A stretch of DNA of 64,000 nucleotides from Sitta carolinensis (taxonomy: Eukaryota; Chordata; Aves; Passeriformes; Sittidae), in the NCBI GenBank assembly GCA_032173965.1, contig JAVUNC010000005.1, forward strand, positions 3,286,001 through 3,350,000, given 5' to 3'. The translations under genes and the position numbers were made by a program. Positions 1-12,378 of the stretch are shown here, piece after piece; within the stretch, counting starts at the first letter, position 1, and each line of letters starts with the position of its first letter. The notes under the pieces are model-generated. The model saw nothing but the letters and a program-made list of their open reading frames with translations, was not told the DNA's origin and ran no database searches.

Positions 1-325
1 TCTTCCCTCCGGGTCTTTCATTTCTCTACCCAGAAACAGAGATGGGTCCTTGGCTTTGATGTTTTGGGGACCACTTTAACCCTGCTGTGACTGGTCTTTG
101 AAGTCACTGGAAAAAACATCCAGTCAAATTGCTGCTTTGACTGTGCTGGTTCCTGACATTTATCTGAGTCCTCATCTGTTTGGCTCTTGGGTTAGTTACC
201 TGTTCGGAGTGTGAGACCACTTACACTGGGGAGATGTGGCCAGCCAACAGCTTGGATGGCAGCTCTGCCCCCAGCTGTGGGGCTGGCCATGGCTTTGTCA
301 CCATCCTGACACAGAGTTGGTGCTC

Positions 326-402
326 CCATCCTTGAGCTTCACACCAAGTCATAGCCTGGACCATCCCTGAGCTTCACATCAAGTCATAGCCTGGGCCATC
401 CT
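326..402. repeat. Two-copy 35-bp tandem duplication
   Basis: A 35-bp unit at 326-360 is repeated at 361-395 with three substitutions, and the start of a third copy follows (396-402). Each unit begins CCATCC and contains AAGTCATAGCCTGG. It is a small local duplication inside the GATA3 intron with no evident function. Confidence 0.85.
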
Positions 403-1715
403 GTTCTTAGGGATTGAACGAAACAGGAGAGGTGTTGCTCTGGGGAAACGTTCACTGTCCTGTGGGACATGACACCAAGCAAGGGTCAGGACCTTGTGCT
501 TTTTCCAAGACCCAGCACAGCTCCAGTCCCACCACCAGGCTTATGCCACTTTGCCACACCAGCTGCCAAGCTTGAAACTTTGCTGCTTTTCAACTGAAAA
601 TTGGTTCTGGCTGCCCTGAGCCTTTGTGTCGTGGTACAGATCCTCATTTGAAGCTCGCGGGGCTGGGGCTGTGTGTGCCTCCCCAAATCTGAGCTGATTT
701 ATCAAGGATTGACACTTCCTGGTCTCCTCTAATCTTGCTGCCTGGTGAGGCTCACTTGGGACTTCTTCCTGGCTTTGAACCTGGGCAACATATCCCTGTT
801 AAACACCTAAAACAGGCCAGGCAAAGCTTTCCAATTCCAGTCATTAATCTGAAGCAAAGGGCCATCCTTGTGTGTGCATTCTCATTCCCTCAGTGAGGAC
901 AGAAAGCCAGGGAAGCGGGTTGTGTTGTGCTTGAAACCCAAGACATTTTAAATTCTGCTTGTTGCTGCTGCAGGGCTGCTCATGGGCAGATTCTTCCTTC
1001 CTACCTTTAGCTGTTGGCAAGCAGGCCTGCTCTCTCCAGCTCTCTTTATCCAGAGGCAGAGGAATCAGCCTTTTATTCACCTACTTTTAGGTGAGGTGAA
1101 GGCTCTTGTCACTGCTGGCAAAAAGAGCCTGGGGTCACAAATTCAGACTGGAATGACAAACTCTGGGATGCCTAAACCAGAGATGAGCCTGGTGCTTCCT
1201 CTCCCCATAATTCCATTTTTGCATGTAACAAGGAACTATTTTATCCCGACCTCCCTGAGGAGAGAAATCCAGGAATGTTTCCCAATCTGTGAAAAAGGAC
1301 CAGAAAGGAGATGAGGAGCAACAAGAGAAACTTTGCTGTGGTCTGGAAGAAGGGATTGCTTTGTTCCTTGTGCTGACTTAAGGTCTCATGGACAAAGAGT
1401 AGCTCAGTACCCTTGCAGGGACATCCTTTCATTGTCCTTCACAGTAGATCCTGGTGGACAGTGGATCCATTTTTTCTCCCTTTTGTAGAATGTCTATCAG
1501 CACCATAACGTGCTCACATTTATTATGAAAAATGATTCAGCTCAGGGTGATTTTCTGCCTTCTGCTATAGGTGAAATCCTGTAGAGGAGGCAGAGAAAGA
1601 CCCATTTACATTTTAAAAGTTGTTTAGGAGTCATAAATCCCTTCCCAAGTGTGGCTCGTGAGAGTTTCATGTCACCTGTGCTAGTGTATGTTGTGATGCT
1701 GGCTCTCTATGCAGT

Positions 1716-1810
1716 ATAGAATCATAAAATCTTGGAATTTTCTGAGTTGGAAGAGACCCATTAGAATCATCAAAGTCCAGTCCTTGGCCATGCACAGGAC
1801 AGCCTCAAGT
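1716..1810 (-). mobile_element. CR1 3' end fragment (intronic)
   Basis: The + strand reads as the reverse complement of an avian CR1 3' terminus. It has a variant of the terminal ATTCTATG-type repeat (AGAATCATAAAAT), then GAGTTGGAAGAGACCCA, then the ATCATCAAAGTCCAGTCC block. The copy is diverged and similarity is lost after about 1810. It is a truncated, non-coding relic in the last GATA3 intron, antisense to the gene. Confidence 0.8.
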
Positions 1811-2604
1811 AATAAGAATAATATGAAGAGTTTCTTACAGGATGTCCAACAGAACCTTTGCTACCATTTCCTAACCCTGATGGATGCATGGATGATAATT
1901 TTTGATGTGCAGTTTCAGGAGGGGAATTTAATGTTTATTTTCCCTGCAGATATGTTTGTATGCATGTAGAAAATACTTTGCTGGTCAGCACAATACCTGT
2001 TTCAGCCCCACGCTAAAAATACATGGAAGCTTTTAGAAATAAAATCAGGTTAGCTGAAGAAAACCAGAAAGGATGATGAGAGCAAAATCTTTGGAAAGAA
2101 GAAAAATAAGACAAAGACCTGTCCCTTTTGTGAAGAGTTGCCCAGCTTCCTAATGGAGTTGTGAAAGCTTGAGACCCCTCATAGCCCTGAAATACCAGAA
2201 GTTCTTGCTGCTAATGGTTTTAGATCAGACAGGAAGCCTCAGGGTGAGACGGTGTCTGTGGGGAATATTTCCAGGAGGTAACGAATGGTTTCATACCTAA
2301 ACACGGTGCAATTACCTAATGTGCAGATAGTTGACATTTTTCAGCTGCTGTGAATTATTTGGGTATGTTTTGCTCCTGTGTGGCTCTTCCAGCAATTTTC
2401 TGTCATCTTGTCTTCAGAAATTTCAACCAAAACTTGGGATTTCCTGGAGGGATCTGAATTTTGGGGTGGAAATGGAGAGGTTGGGTAACCAGGACATGTG
2501 ATGTGTATGGGGAGGAGGGAGGCTGTGACCAGCTGGGCTGGGGCATGGGGTACACGGATCCCATGGTGATTTGGGGAAAAGGGATGGAAGCACAAAAAAA
2601 TAAT

Positions 2605-2618
2605 TGATTTTTGTTTAG
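2605..2618 (+). promoter_or_regulatory. GATA3: Splice acceptor of the terminal GATA3 exon
   Basis: A T-rich tract (TGATTTTTGTTTAG) ends in AG at 2617-2618. It is placed by the protein: the codons after it read I-N-R-P-L-T-M-K-K, the sequence that follows the second zinc finger in GATA factors. The exon therefore starts at 2619 in phase 0. A branch point is not certain. Confidence 0.9.
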
Positions 2619-2903
<285 letters not shown>

Positions 2904-3008
2904 CAAGAGACTCCCCTGCTGAATGCTTACAGTCTCAAAATGAGATTTACTTTATATACTACTTGCATTTTTGCAGGCGTGTGGTTATGGGTCTGACGTC
3001 CCGAATCA

Positions 3009-3180
3009 AATGGGAGGGGGAAAAAAAAAGAATTAAAAAAACAAAAAAATTAAAAAAAAAAAGTTATTTGAAGGCGTAAGAGAAAAAAAAAATTAAAAAT
3101 GCAGAAAAAAAACTACAAAAAAGCACAAAAAAAGAAAAAAAAAGAAAAAAAAGAGAGAAAAGTAAAAAAAAATTGTTTTA
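3009..3180 (+). repeat. GATA3: A-rich low-complexity tract in the GATA3 3' UTR
   Basis: About 170 nt consist mostly of A runs of 5-10 separated by single G, C or T bases, in the sense strand of the transcript. It is low-complexity sequence rather than a retrotransposon tail, since no element precedes it. It could cause internal oligo-dT priming in cDNA data and give false 3' ends. Confidence 0.85.
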
Positions 3181-3316
3181 AAAAAGTGATGTTTGCCACT
3201 TTTTAAAGGAACTCACTATGGCGTCTATGTATTCTTACCCACTGAATCTGGATACCATTTGTGAATAAGCCATTCAGAACTTGCATTCCCTATTGGACAG
3301 GATCTCTAGTGCTGTG

Positions 3317-3344
3317 AAAAAATAAAATAAAATAAAATAAAAAA
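3317..3344 (+). repeat. (AAAAT)n microsatellite with AATAAA words
   Basis: Five tandem AAAAT-type units lie in the 3' UTR and create several overlapping AATAAA hexamers. They could serve as a weak upstream polyadenylation signal, but no clear GT-rich downstream element is seen. Confidence 0.8.
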
Positions 3345-3702
3345 CGCTGAACATTGCATATAACTTATATTGTAAGAAATACTGTACATTTGAGGAAGAC
3401 TTTATTGCATCTGAGGAGCTGTAAAGAAAAAGGCATGAAGGACTCCGAGAGATTTTTTTTTTAAAGGAAAAAAAAAAAAAAAAAGAAGATGGGAGGACAA
3501 TTTAAAAACCAGAAAAACAATGCAGACCAAGAGGAAACGCGGTCTTATGAACAAATGGACCAACTGCCAGTCATGTCTTCTCCTTTTATTTTATTTTATT
3601 TTTATTTCGGGTATTTTTTTTTTTTGTTGGTTTTTGTTTTGGTTTCTTTTTTTCGTTTCCGGGGAAGGGAGGGGGCTGGCTAGAACGGTTTTGATGATGC
3701 AT

Positions 3703-3743
3703 TAACTAACTAACTAACTAACTAAATAACTAAATAAATAAAA
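3703..3743 (+). repeat. (TAAC)n microsatellite grading into AATAAA repeats
   Basis: About five TAAC units are followed by TAAATAAATAAA. Overlapping AATAAA hexamers occur at 3733-3738 and 3737-3742, so this is a possible proximal polyadenylation signal within the GATA3 3' UTR. Confidence 0.8.
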
Positions 3744-4073
3744 CCTGTAGGGAGATCATTCATTTTGGGCCACGGGCCTTTTACATAGGAGGTACCAATG
3801 GTGTCAGGCAATCAGTGTTAACATGCGGACATTGCCAACAGGGGGTTTCAGATAGCCATTCTCCAGGTCTATACGCATTGTGAACAAGTTCCTGTAATTG
3901 TTGTTTGTATGTATAATTCAACGCACCAAAATAAGAAAGATGTAGATTTATTTCATCCTATTATACAGACTGAATGGTTGTACAAATTTATTTACTGCTA
4001 GTGATAAGACCTGCTTTTTTTTGTTTTGTTTTGTTTTCATATTTTTTCCTCCTTTTTTTTTTTTTTTTTGGAG

Positions 4074-4079
4074 AATAAA
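4074..4079 (+). promoter_or_regulatory. GATA3: Main polyadenylation signal of GATA3 (AATAAA)
   Basis: A canonical AATAAA follows a T-rich tract (4014-4069). A GT-rich stretch (GTGTTTTCTGATTGGGGGTG) begins about 25 nt downstream, as expected around a cleavage site near 4095-4105. It is chosen as the main signal because recognisable UTR-like sequence ends here. Other A-rich words upstream could give shorter isoforms. Confidence 0.8.
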
Positions 4080-4104
4080 CTAGATTAAATTCTGTTGACT
4101 TAAC

Positions 4105-6889
4105 AGTGTTTTCTGATTGGGGGTGGGAAAAGGAATATTTTCCTTTCTTTATTAATTTTTCTTAGCGTTTGTTTGGATGGTATTTATTACATAGTTACCA
4201 CGGGTACGGGAATGTGTGTCTCTGCGCTCATGCTGACAGCCAAAGCAATGTTTGCAGTGGCTTGATTTAAAAAAAAAAAAAGATAAATCACAGAACAAAG
4301 GAAAAAAAAACCCTCAAAAATAAATGGACTGCATGTTAGTGTAACCCCACTGTCCGGTGTGTGCTCCCTGTCCCCTGAATCGCAGCCCGGCCGCTGCCCC
4401 TGTGTGATTTTGGGCTCCCAGGTGGGATGGGTCCCTTTGGGTCTCAGGCAACCATGACCAGACTGGTGTCAAGGACAATTTGGGACTGGGATAAGTGCAA
4501 AGGTACAGCAGGGTCCTTATGATCCTGCCTGCTTTTAAAAATGGGAAAGGTTTCTGACAGGAGCTGGGAAAGCACATTCTGCTCTGTCTCCTTGGGTACT
4601 CAGTGATAGATCAAACAAATGACAGCTGAGATCTTGATGTGAAATCTGGATGGATCAGATCTGTCCTTGTCTTGGAGGAATGGGCAGAATCCATTATGAA
4701 AGGCTGGATTTGATGAGGGAAGAAAATTCACAAATATTCAAAGGTTATTAGCTAGCCCCATCCTGCAAGAGCTCTCTTTGAAACAGTGCAATTTTAATTA
4801 ATATACTCTTGATAACAGCAGGGTTTGACTCTTACTGTTTTATTTCTGGTGGTTTAATCCTTAGGAATCCATCCTTCCTTTAGTTTTCAGAGTTTACTCA
4901 TCCAGATTCTTTACACTATCAGAAGGGTTGGGAATTCACCTTCCAAATGAAGGGTTAAACTTCTTATCAAACCACTCAATTTTGTGGAGATTTAAGCACG
5001 GTGTGATAAGACAGAGGTTACCAAGGCTGTGAGAAAACGCTTGAAAAATCCCAAACAAAAATACAACCCCCAAATGTAAAAAACCTCAACAGACGTGACC
5101 TGCAAATTATTTTTATATTTTTAATGCTGAGTGAAATATTTCACCCAGAAATATGTGCACTCCTGCCTTTCAGTGCCAGGTGGATGGAAAAATATTATCA
5201 TATGTGTCACAGCTGTTGGAACCCACTTTCTCTTGGGTGATCTCTGGAGGGAGGGGTAGCAGTGGCATGGTCTAATCTGCTGCTGCAGGATGGTTCACAT
5301 GAGCAAGGGTGTTTCATGTAAGGAAAAAAAAAAAACACTTCAAAAGTTTCAGGATGATTATACAGAGGTCAAATAGTTGGTGATTTGGGAATGGGGGAGG
5401 AGGGGCAGAGGACTACCTTTATTTGGGCTCTTCCTCCCCTGTTTCAAAATGAACTTAGTTAAAGTATGCTTCCCATAAAGGAGGATTTCGCAGATGGAAG
5501 CGGAACAGGCAGTAATAATTTTGTGATGTTGTATATTCTTTCCTTTCTTCTCTGTTGACAAAAATGTGTAAAAAAACCCCTGTCAGAACAAATGGTACAC
5601 ATTTAAAATCTTATGTTAATCACCTTTCTGCTTTCTCAATGAATATTTTAAGCATAAAGACTAAATGTCGAAATAAAACAGAGCGAAGAATTACCAAGAT
5701 GCAAATGGAGATCTTGTTGGCTCCTAATTAATCATCTGTGAACTATAAAGCTATTTTCAATTAGTCTGACAAATCAAAGGAAATAATCATCTTTGCTGAT
5801 ATTAAGCATGAGAGATTATTATTTTTTAATTCGCAATGCTACAACCTTTCCCTCCTTTCGCTCAACAACAGATTGCAATTGGACTAAAATATTGACTCCA
5901 GGACCTCAGCAATGACAAAAATTAGAGGAGGATTTGCATGGCAGAATTTTGCAGTCTGCAATTATTGTGGTTTTATTTTTTTCCCATTTGCTTTAAATGG
6001 AACTGGCTCCTGAGTTTCTCTCACTAACTCTTTTTTCCTCAAAAGTGGAAATACATTCTTGCAGTTTCCTTCTGATGTTGTTTCACAGGTCTTAGGGGCA
6101 TTGAGTGAAATGATGCAGGATTGGGGCCAGCCCAGAGAATGAGCATCCTGTAAAGGACACAAATGGAGACACTCTGTCTGCATATACTCTAGGAAATATA
6201 TACATTTTGTCTAGAGACTTCTTACATCAATTATCTTATATTTCAGTGTCAGGAGGAGGATGAACAGAATCCCTAAGATCACATCCCCCCAGCTACCACA
6301 TAAGATGCTAAAGTAACATTAGTGTTCTATCAATTTCTCAATTTTTATTTCTTTTTTCAATTGTATTCTCTTTGAGCAAATTTTAATGTTTTGAAGGGTT
6401 TTGTGTGTGAGTTTGCGCTTATGCTTTATGTTTGCTTTGTTTTGTTTGCTTGGGTGGACTTTTATTCCTTCTTTTCTTCCCTTTAATGAGTAAAATCTGG
6501 TTTACAGAAAAGGCTGAGAACTGTTGTTCTTGGGCAAACACCTTGTGTATGGCCTTTCTTCATTGCTGAGATTGCAGGGAAGAGCTGATGATGGGCAGGT
6601 TGGAGCAGGAAAACCCTCCAAGTCATGGCCCCACTTTGGTAATCTATATTGTGCAGAAAACACCATGAAAGTCATTAGTGGGGTCAAATCTTGTGGTCTT
6701 TTTGCAGGCAAAATTCCTTTTGGGAATTTGAGTGAGTAATAGCTGCTGTGCTGCTGTGTCTGTTGCAGGTACATTTTACTCCAAGCATAACTCCATTGAC
6801 ATCAGTGGAAAGATTCCTAATGAGTAATGTAGTGAAACTTGAATCAAGACATCCTATGTATAATTTTCAAGTTATCACCTTGATTTATC
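4105..6889. other. Intergenic DNA just downstream of GATA3
   Basis: No gene, RNA or recognisable mobile element is seen here. The only notable part is the motif-dense AT-rich block at 5690-5945, listed separately. Poly-A runs occur at about 4268-4280 and 5322-5336. Confidence 0.7.
5690..5945. promoter_or_regulatory. Candidate conserved enhancer, about 1.6 kb past the GATA3 3' end
   Basis: An AT-rich block shows many developmental transcription-factor words close together: POU octamers ATGCAAAT (5699-5706) and ATTTGCAT (5932-5939), a homeodomain TAATTA (5725-5730) followed by ATCATC, and a TCF/LEF word ATCAAAGG (5773-5780). No transposon similarity or simple repeat explains it. Its position beside a developmental regulator fits a cis-regulatory element. 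This is inference from motifs; conservation was not tested. Confidence 0.4.
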
Positions 6890-7262
6890 CAGCCTACAGA
6901 AGAGGAGACTGAGGAGAGGCCTCATAGCAGCCTACAGCCTCCTCAGCCAAGGGGGATGTGCAGTGGCAGGAGCTGATGTCTCCTCTCTGGTGACCAATGA
7001 CACGACCTGAGGGCCTGAAGCTGAGTCAGGGCAGGTTTAGGTTGGATATTAGGAAAAGGTTCTTCACTCAGAGGGTGTTTGAGCACTGGAACAGGCTCCC
7101 CAGGGCAGTGGTCACAGCATCAACCCTGGCAGAGTTCAAGGAGTGTTTGGACAGTGCTCTCAAGGCACATGGTGTGAATCTCGGCTGTCCTGTGCAGAGC
7201 CAGGAGATGGAATCAATGATTTTTGTGGAACCCCTCCAACTCAGGAGGGATTCCAGGATCTC
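6890..7262 (+). mobile_element. CR1 non-LTR retrotransposon, 5'-truncated copy
   Basis: This is the 3' end of a CR1 LINE in sense orientation. The coding part around 7018-7165 still reads as the CR1 ORF2 C-terminus ([20 protein letters not shown], then a RLPRAVV motif). It is followed by the typical 3' tail block GGAACCCCTCCAACTCAGGA. The terminal short repeat is degraded. The upstream CAGCCTACAGAAGAGGAGAC is the CR1 body. The copy lacks most of the reverse transcriptase and ORF1 and is inactive. Confidence 0.9.
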
Positions 7263-10200
7263 AGTTAAAGTTTTAGCTCTGCTGTTCCCACAGTGGTACA
7301 CATGTGCACACAGGTGTTGTGATATCAAAGGAGTGTTTTTGAGATTACCAGCCTCGGTGCTTTGAAGAAAATAGAAATGTTGGATTTAGCACAATTTGCA
7401 AATTTTTAATTTTTATCCTGTGCTTTTGAATCACAAAACTTAGGATACATCTTAGGACACATCTAGACCTTTAGGTTCAGCTTAGCAGAGTGTTTCTGGA
7501 GTGGTTTCTTCCAAGATGGTAGTTACACCTTGTTGTGCTGAGATTTTACCTTGGCTCATGAAACATGGTTTCCTTGGACATCCACCTACTACACTCATGG
7601 CAACTCAGGGCCAGAAGAAAACTACACTGAAGTTATCCCCCAAAATATGGTCTTTGAGTCCTCAGCATGGGTTGGCTCCCCCTCCAGAATCACTTGCATT
7701 TCTAATGTCCACAGACTCATAGGCCACAAGTTCTCATACTCCTTTTTGGTCACTGAGACGCTTGATTCACTCAAGAGTGGTTTTAATGTGTGGAAGAATC
7801 AGGGTGGGTGATGAAGGGACCTGTTTTGTTTTTTGTAAAGCTTAGGAGGCATTTGGGATAAAAAACCAAATAAAGTTCTTGTTGGAAAAAACCCTGTAAA
7901 CGAAGCTTTTAAAATGTCCTATTTAGCCCTATGTCTTCCTATTTACCCCTTCTATAGAGGTTCTATATGGTATTGGAAAACTCAACCCAGCCTTGTCACA
8001 TGGAAACAGGTACTAAATGTGTGATCATCATTAAGGTGCCAAATTTCACTCCCTGAACTCTGCTTTGTGGGTGCAGAACTCTCAGTGGTATCTAAAGCCA
8101 GGGATATTCTGTATTTATCCTTCAGAATATCAAATTATTTAAAGTACAATGTTCATCTCAACCTGAACTGCAAATCCAGTGCTGAATTTTTTTCCGCTTC
8201 CTCCCATCCCTAAATCTGGGGAGAAGATATGTTGTGAAGATAAATCCATCACTGGTGCAGAGTTTGGATGCAGGTTGATGAGCACCATGGAAAACCCATC
8301 AGCTTCCACAGGTGTGCAGGAAAGCAGGAGAAGGAGTAATCAAAACACAGGTCCATGGCTCAGGAAGGGCAATGTCCTCCCTGTGCCCTGAATGAGGCAA
8401 AGGAAAAAAATCCAGGTGTGATTGTCATATGAAGATAGAAGGAGAATTAGAGGAGGAGAAGGGTGAGTAATTGTCTGGTGTTTCCTAATATTTTGGTGTC
8501 TGATTTTTTAATCTTCACACTGTTTTTTGATTTTTTTTTTTTTTTTTTAATGCAGTTTTTTGTTGCATTCTTCTGCAGAAATATATATGTACAGGTATAG
8601 ATGGGTGCTTATGGGTGGTATGGAGTCCATACCTTGTCACAAAGGAAATGGAATGTGTGTTGTGCCTGTGCATAGGTGTGTCTGTAGCAGGGACCTGGAG
8701 GGCTCCTGTGTCACCTGTCTGTCTGTGCTGGTTCTGTGTGTGCCTGTGTGGATGTCTAAGTACAGCTCTGCAGAATCTAAGGCACAACACAAATGTATAG
8801 CAAATTTATACCTGTTTCACACAATTCCCTGAGGCTATGCAGACTCCTGGGTGGATGTTGGATCACTCTATTGTAGAAGTATATTTCCCTTGTTATAAGT
8901 TTAAATTAAGGCTTTGACCTGAAGCTCAACTCATTTTTTTCTCTCAAGATACAAAACACCTGGTTATTTAACCTGTCCTTTTACATTTCCACTCTGGGTT
9001 ACTGTCAAATGCAAAGGCACTGAAATAATTAATGAAAACCTGTCCTCTGGGAAGACAGAAGTGACTGAAATGCACAGGGAAAGTTTGCTTGCAAGCCTCA
9101 AATGCTGTTGTTCATGCTAACGTGGATAATTAGTGAACCACCTGCACGTGTATTTAGACTTAGACCATGACCATTTTAATTCCCAATTATTATTGCATTA
9201 TAGTATTACAGTGCAACTTCTCATTTCACTGTTTGTGCATTAGAATCACATTAACTTTCTTGCACTTCTTGAGTGGATAACTCTTTTCCTGCTAAATCAC
9301 AAATCACCCAGTGCATAACTCAGGGTGGTCCCATGGCTGCAGGTAGCACTGCTGTCTGCAGACCTGGATTTCTTTATTCCAAGTCAGAATACAATACTTC
9401 ATCTCCAGATCTGCTTTTAATTACATTCTTCCATGATATTCACTAGTCATAGAGGAGCTTCTTCTCTCAGCTGCAACCATGAGAAATAAAGAAGTCAGAA
9501 GGAATGGAGAAGTCAGTATTGACTGCTGTGAATGCAGAGGGGTGATGGTGGCTTGTTTTTGACACTGGTGGCTTGTTCCCCCACATGCCAAGACTGCCCA
9601 TGGCTAGGGAGGGCAGAGGATCCCTCTCTGCAAGAAGTGAAGTTGCCTCCCTTGCAAAACCTCGAGCCAGTTACAGAAGGTCATCCCTGTTCTCCATGCA
9701 TGCAGAAATGATGGGTGATGAATTTACTTCCTTCAGCGTCGCAATGGAGCAGATTTATAGATGCTGTGATAAATTTTAAACTATATTTAGGGACTCTGAG
9801 GAAACAGTAATGAATAGACACAGGTCCTGAACTGTTATTCTTGATTGCAGCTGCTTCATAATAGACTTTTTTTTAAAGTATCAGTATGGGACAGGAAGTT
9901 GAGGGGAATATAAAATTGTGCTGAGCCCAGAGAAAGGAGGATCCTCAAGTAGGAATTGAACAAGACCCATGGGAAAGCCAAAAATGAGGAAGGAGGGACT
10001 GAACATATGATGGATTTCTGAACAGTCGCCCAGGGTCTTTCTATTAATAGCAGGCAGGATGTTTTCCTTTATGAAAACCCGATTAAGTTTGTCAGACACT
10101 GATAACCTTTCTATAAGGATTTTCATTCTGTGTACTGGATGCATGGACGTAAAAGGGATATTCTTGCCTTTTAATTTCCGTAGAGTGGCTTTTCTATAAA

Positions 10201-12342
10201 ATCCTGGACATACAAAAAGAGTTATGCTTCCATCTGCTCCTGCCAACCTGACTTGTATTTAGGAGACCTTTTCCAAAGGGGTCATGAGAGAGGAAGGTGA
10301 AAGCCTATGGATTTGATTGTGTATATTTGTCCCTGTTTTCTCTGCATAGGCACTTCATGGATGTCATTTAGGAATGTTTGTTTTTTGTTTTACAGAGTTG
10401 TCCTTTTGTATCAAGAGATGTAAAACTGGTGTGCATGCTCTGGTGGGGACATCTCTCCTTATCACTTCATTGGAAAATTGACTGGAAGTTTTATCACTGA
10501 AACCTTGAGCAGCAAATTCTGTATCTCTTCTCTGAGTTGCTCTTTCAGTGTCCTGTCTCAGCTCTTGCCCTTGGAGTGGACAACACCCAGGTCTTCCTTG
10601 GCTTCTGGCTTTAGCAGCAGGTCTCAGATTTCACTTGCCTGTGGTGCAGAGGATATCTGCCCAAACTCTTCCTGACCTGTCTGAATAGAAGGAGTTGATC
10701 TCTGGAATATTTCTTTTGTTGTTTTTTAAGAATTGAGACAGAAGAGAGATAGGAGGCAACAAGCTTTTCAAGCCTCCTGCATTCTCAAAGACCTCTGGAT
10801 AGTCAAGCATTTAAGTTCTTGCTTCACTGGAGTATGATAGATCAGCACAGAGTGACTAAGCACCTCAGACATGATTTACGATGTTTGGAAAGATGAGGAA
10901 ATCCCATGTTTTCACTGAATTTTCTTTCCATTCCCTCTGGTCTACTTGATCCATCTCTCTGACATGATGTCATGTATCTTCACTGTGCACGTAGAGCAAA
11001 TAACTCTCCAAATCAAATCTGTCTTCAAACTTTGATGTCCAGGTCTTTATTCCAGTGTTCTAAAATCAGTTGCCAGGTATCACCCTCTGCTCACTCTCAG
11101 GAACTACTGGACTGTCCTTTCAGGCTATTGGATAACCAAATTTTCTCTCTTCTCCAGCATAAATCTCCTGACTTAGGAATGAACAATTTTTCCTTTAAGG
11201 CAGTGGAAGTCTGCAGTCACTGACAATCCAGGGACATGGAAGGGAAAACATCTATAATGCCTATAGAAGTTTATTGATTTTTATAAGTGCTCTGGCTGAG
11301 ATAGATCCATATAAACATATTCCTACTGTTGCACGATAATCAGAAAGATTTCCAGGTGCTTTTAGATAGCTCTGTATTGTAATTTAAACATAATCTTTGA
11401 CAATTTTTCAGTTTGGTGGCTGACTATATCTTAGGAACAAGGGTAGTTTACATTACCTAGGTGGGGGATGTGCTCTCTCCACAGTTTATAGGTATAGAGA
11501 TATTTGTGTTCCCCTTACCTGCAGTATGGCATTAGGAGCAATGTGAGAGACTCACATGTGAGACTACAGGAGCCATAGCACATGAAAACATATAAGGGCA
11601 TGGGGTGAGCATCCAAACATGATCAGATTGACTTCCAAAAGAATTTATTCTGCATCCCTTTTGCTAAACCAGAGAGAAACCTTCCCTGTGTATAAAAACA
11701 CGATCTCCTTTCCAAAGGCCCTGCACTCAAGTGTCTGCTTCTTAATTTCTGAGCCTATTACCCTGTCTCATACAGTCCATCATTAAGGCCTCAGGTCTTT
11801 TTTAGATTTGCTACTTGTGTTCAACAATGCACTTTGAAGCATTAAGTGCAGCAGGATAGATTCAGTTGATTCAGCAGTTGATTCAGAAATATGAATGAAC
11901 CCAAATCCTGATCTTATGGAAGAGGTGGCTTCTGGAAAACCCCTCTCCTCTCCCTTGAGGTGTTGATGGAAAGCCTCCTGCCTCATTTTTCAGCTTTGGC
12001 AGAGCCCTGAGTGAGGGTTGGATTTCCTGGGCTGTCAGCCATTCTTGGCCCAAAAAGGAACAGACAACCTGTTACAGGTGATCAATAGATGCCATTGCCT
12101 GCCCTGGTGTGTGAGGCTTTTCAAAAAGAAACTCCCAGGAGGAGATTTGAACCTGGGATGTAATCTTGACCACACTCAGTTGATGTTCAGTGAGAGGCAG
12201 TTATGAAGGCCTTCCTTCCAAATGTTCACTGCACATGTGCCTCAGGCAATGAAAAAACAGATGAAAAAGAATTGTCCAAGCCTTCTCTGTCACTGTTTTT
12301 TTTTTGTTTTGTTTTGGTTTTTTTTTTTTAAGTTTTTTTTTT

Positions 12343-12378
<36 letters not shown>

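Larger units (their letters stand above)
1..2618 (+). other. GATA3: Last intron of GATA3 (3' part)
   Basis: This non-coding stretch ends in a splice acceptor immediately before the recognisable GATA3 terminal exon, so it is read as the final intron, which continues upstream out of the window. I see no exon inside it. It holds a two-copy 35-bp tandem duplication (326-402) and one CR1 3' end on the minus strand (1716-1810). The open frames here are short and resemble nothing known. Confidence 0.85.
2904..4100 (+). other. GATA3: GATA3 3' untranslated region
   Basis: The sequence from the TAG stop to just past the AATAAA at 4074 is read as the 3' UTR, about 1.2 kb, similar in size to the 3' UTR in other vertebrates. 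It carries a long A-rich segment (3009-3180), short AAAAT and TAAC microsatellites, two ATTTA-containing AU-rich spots (around 3949 and 3988) and a T-rich tract at 4014-4069. The exact cleavage site is inferred, not seen. The short open frames within it (for example 3489-3705) are not considered genes. Confidence 0.85.
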
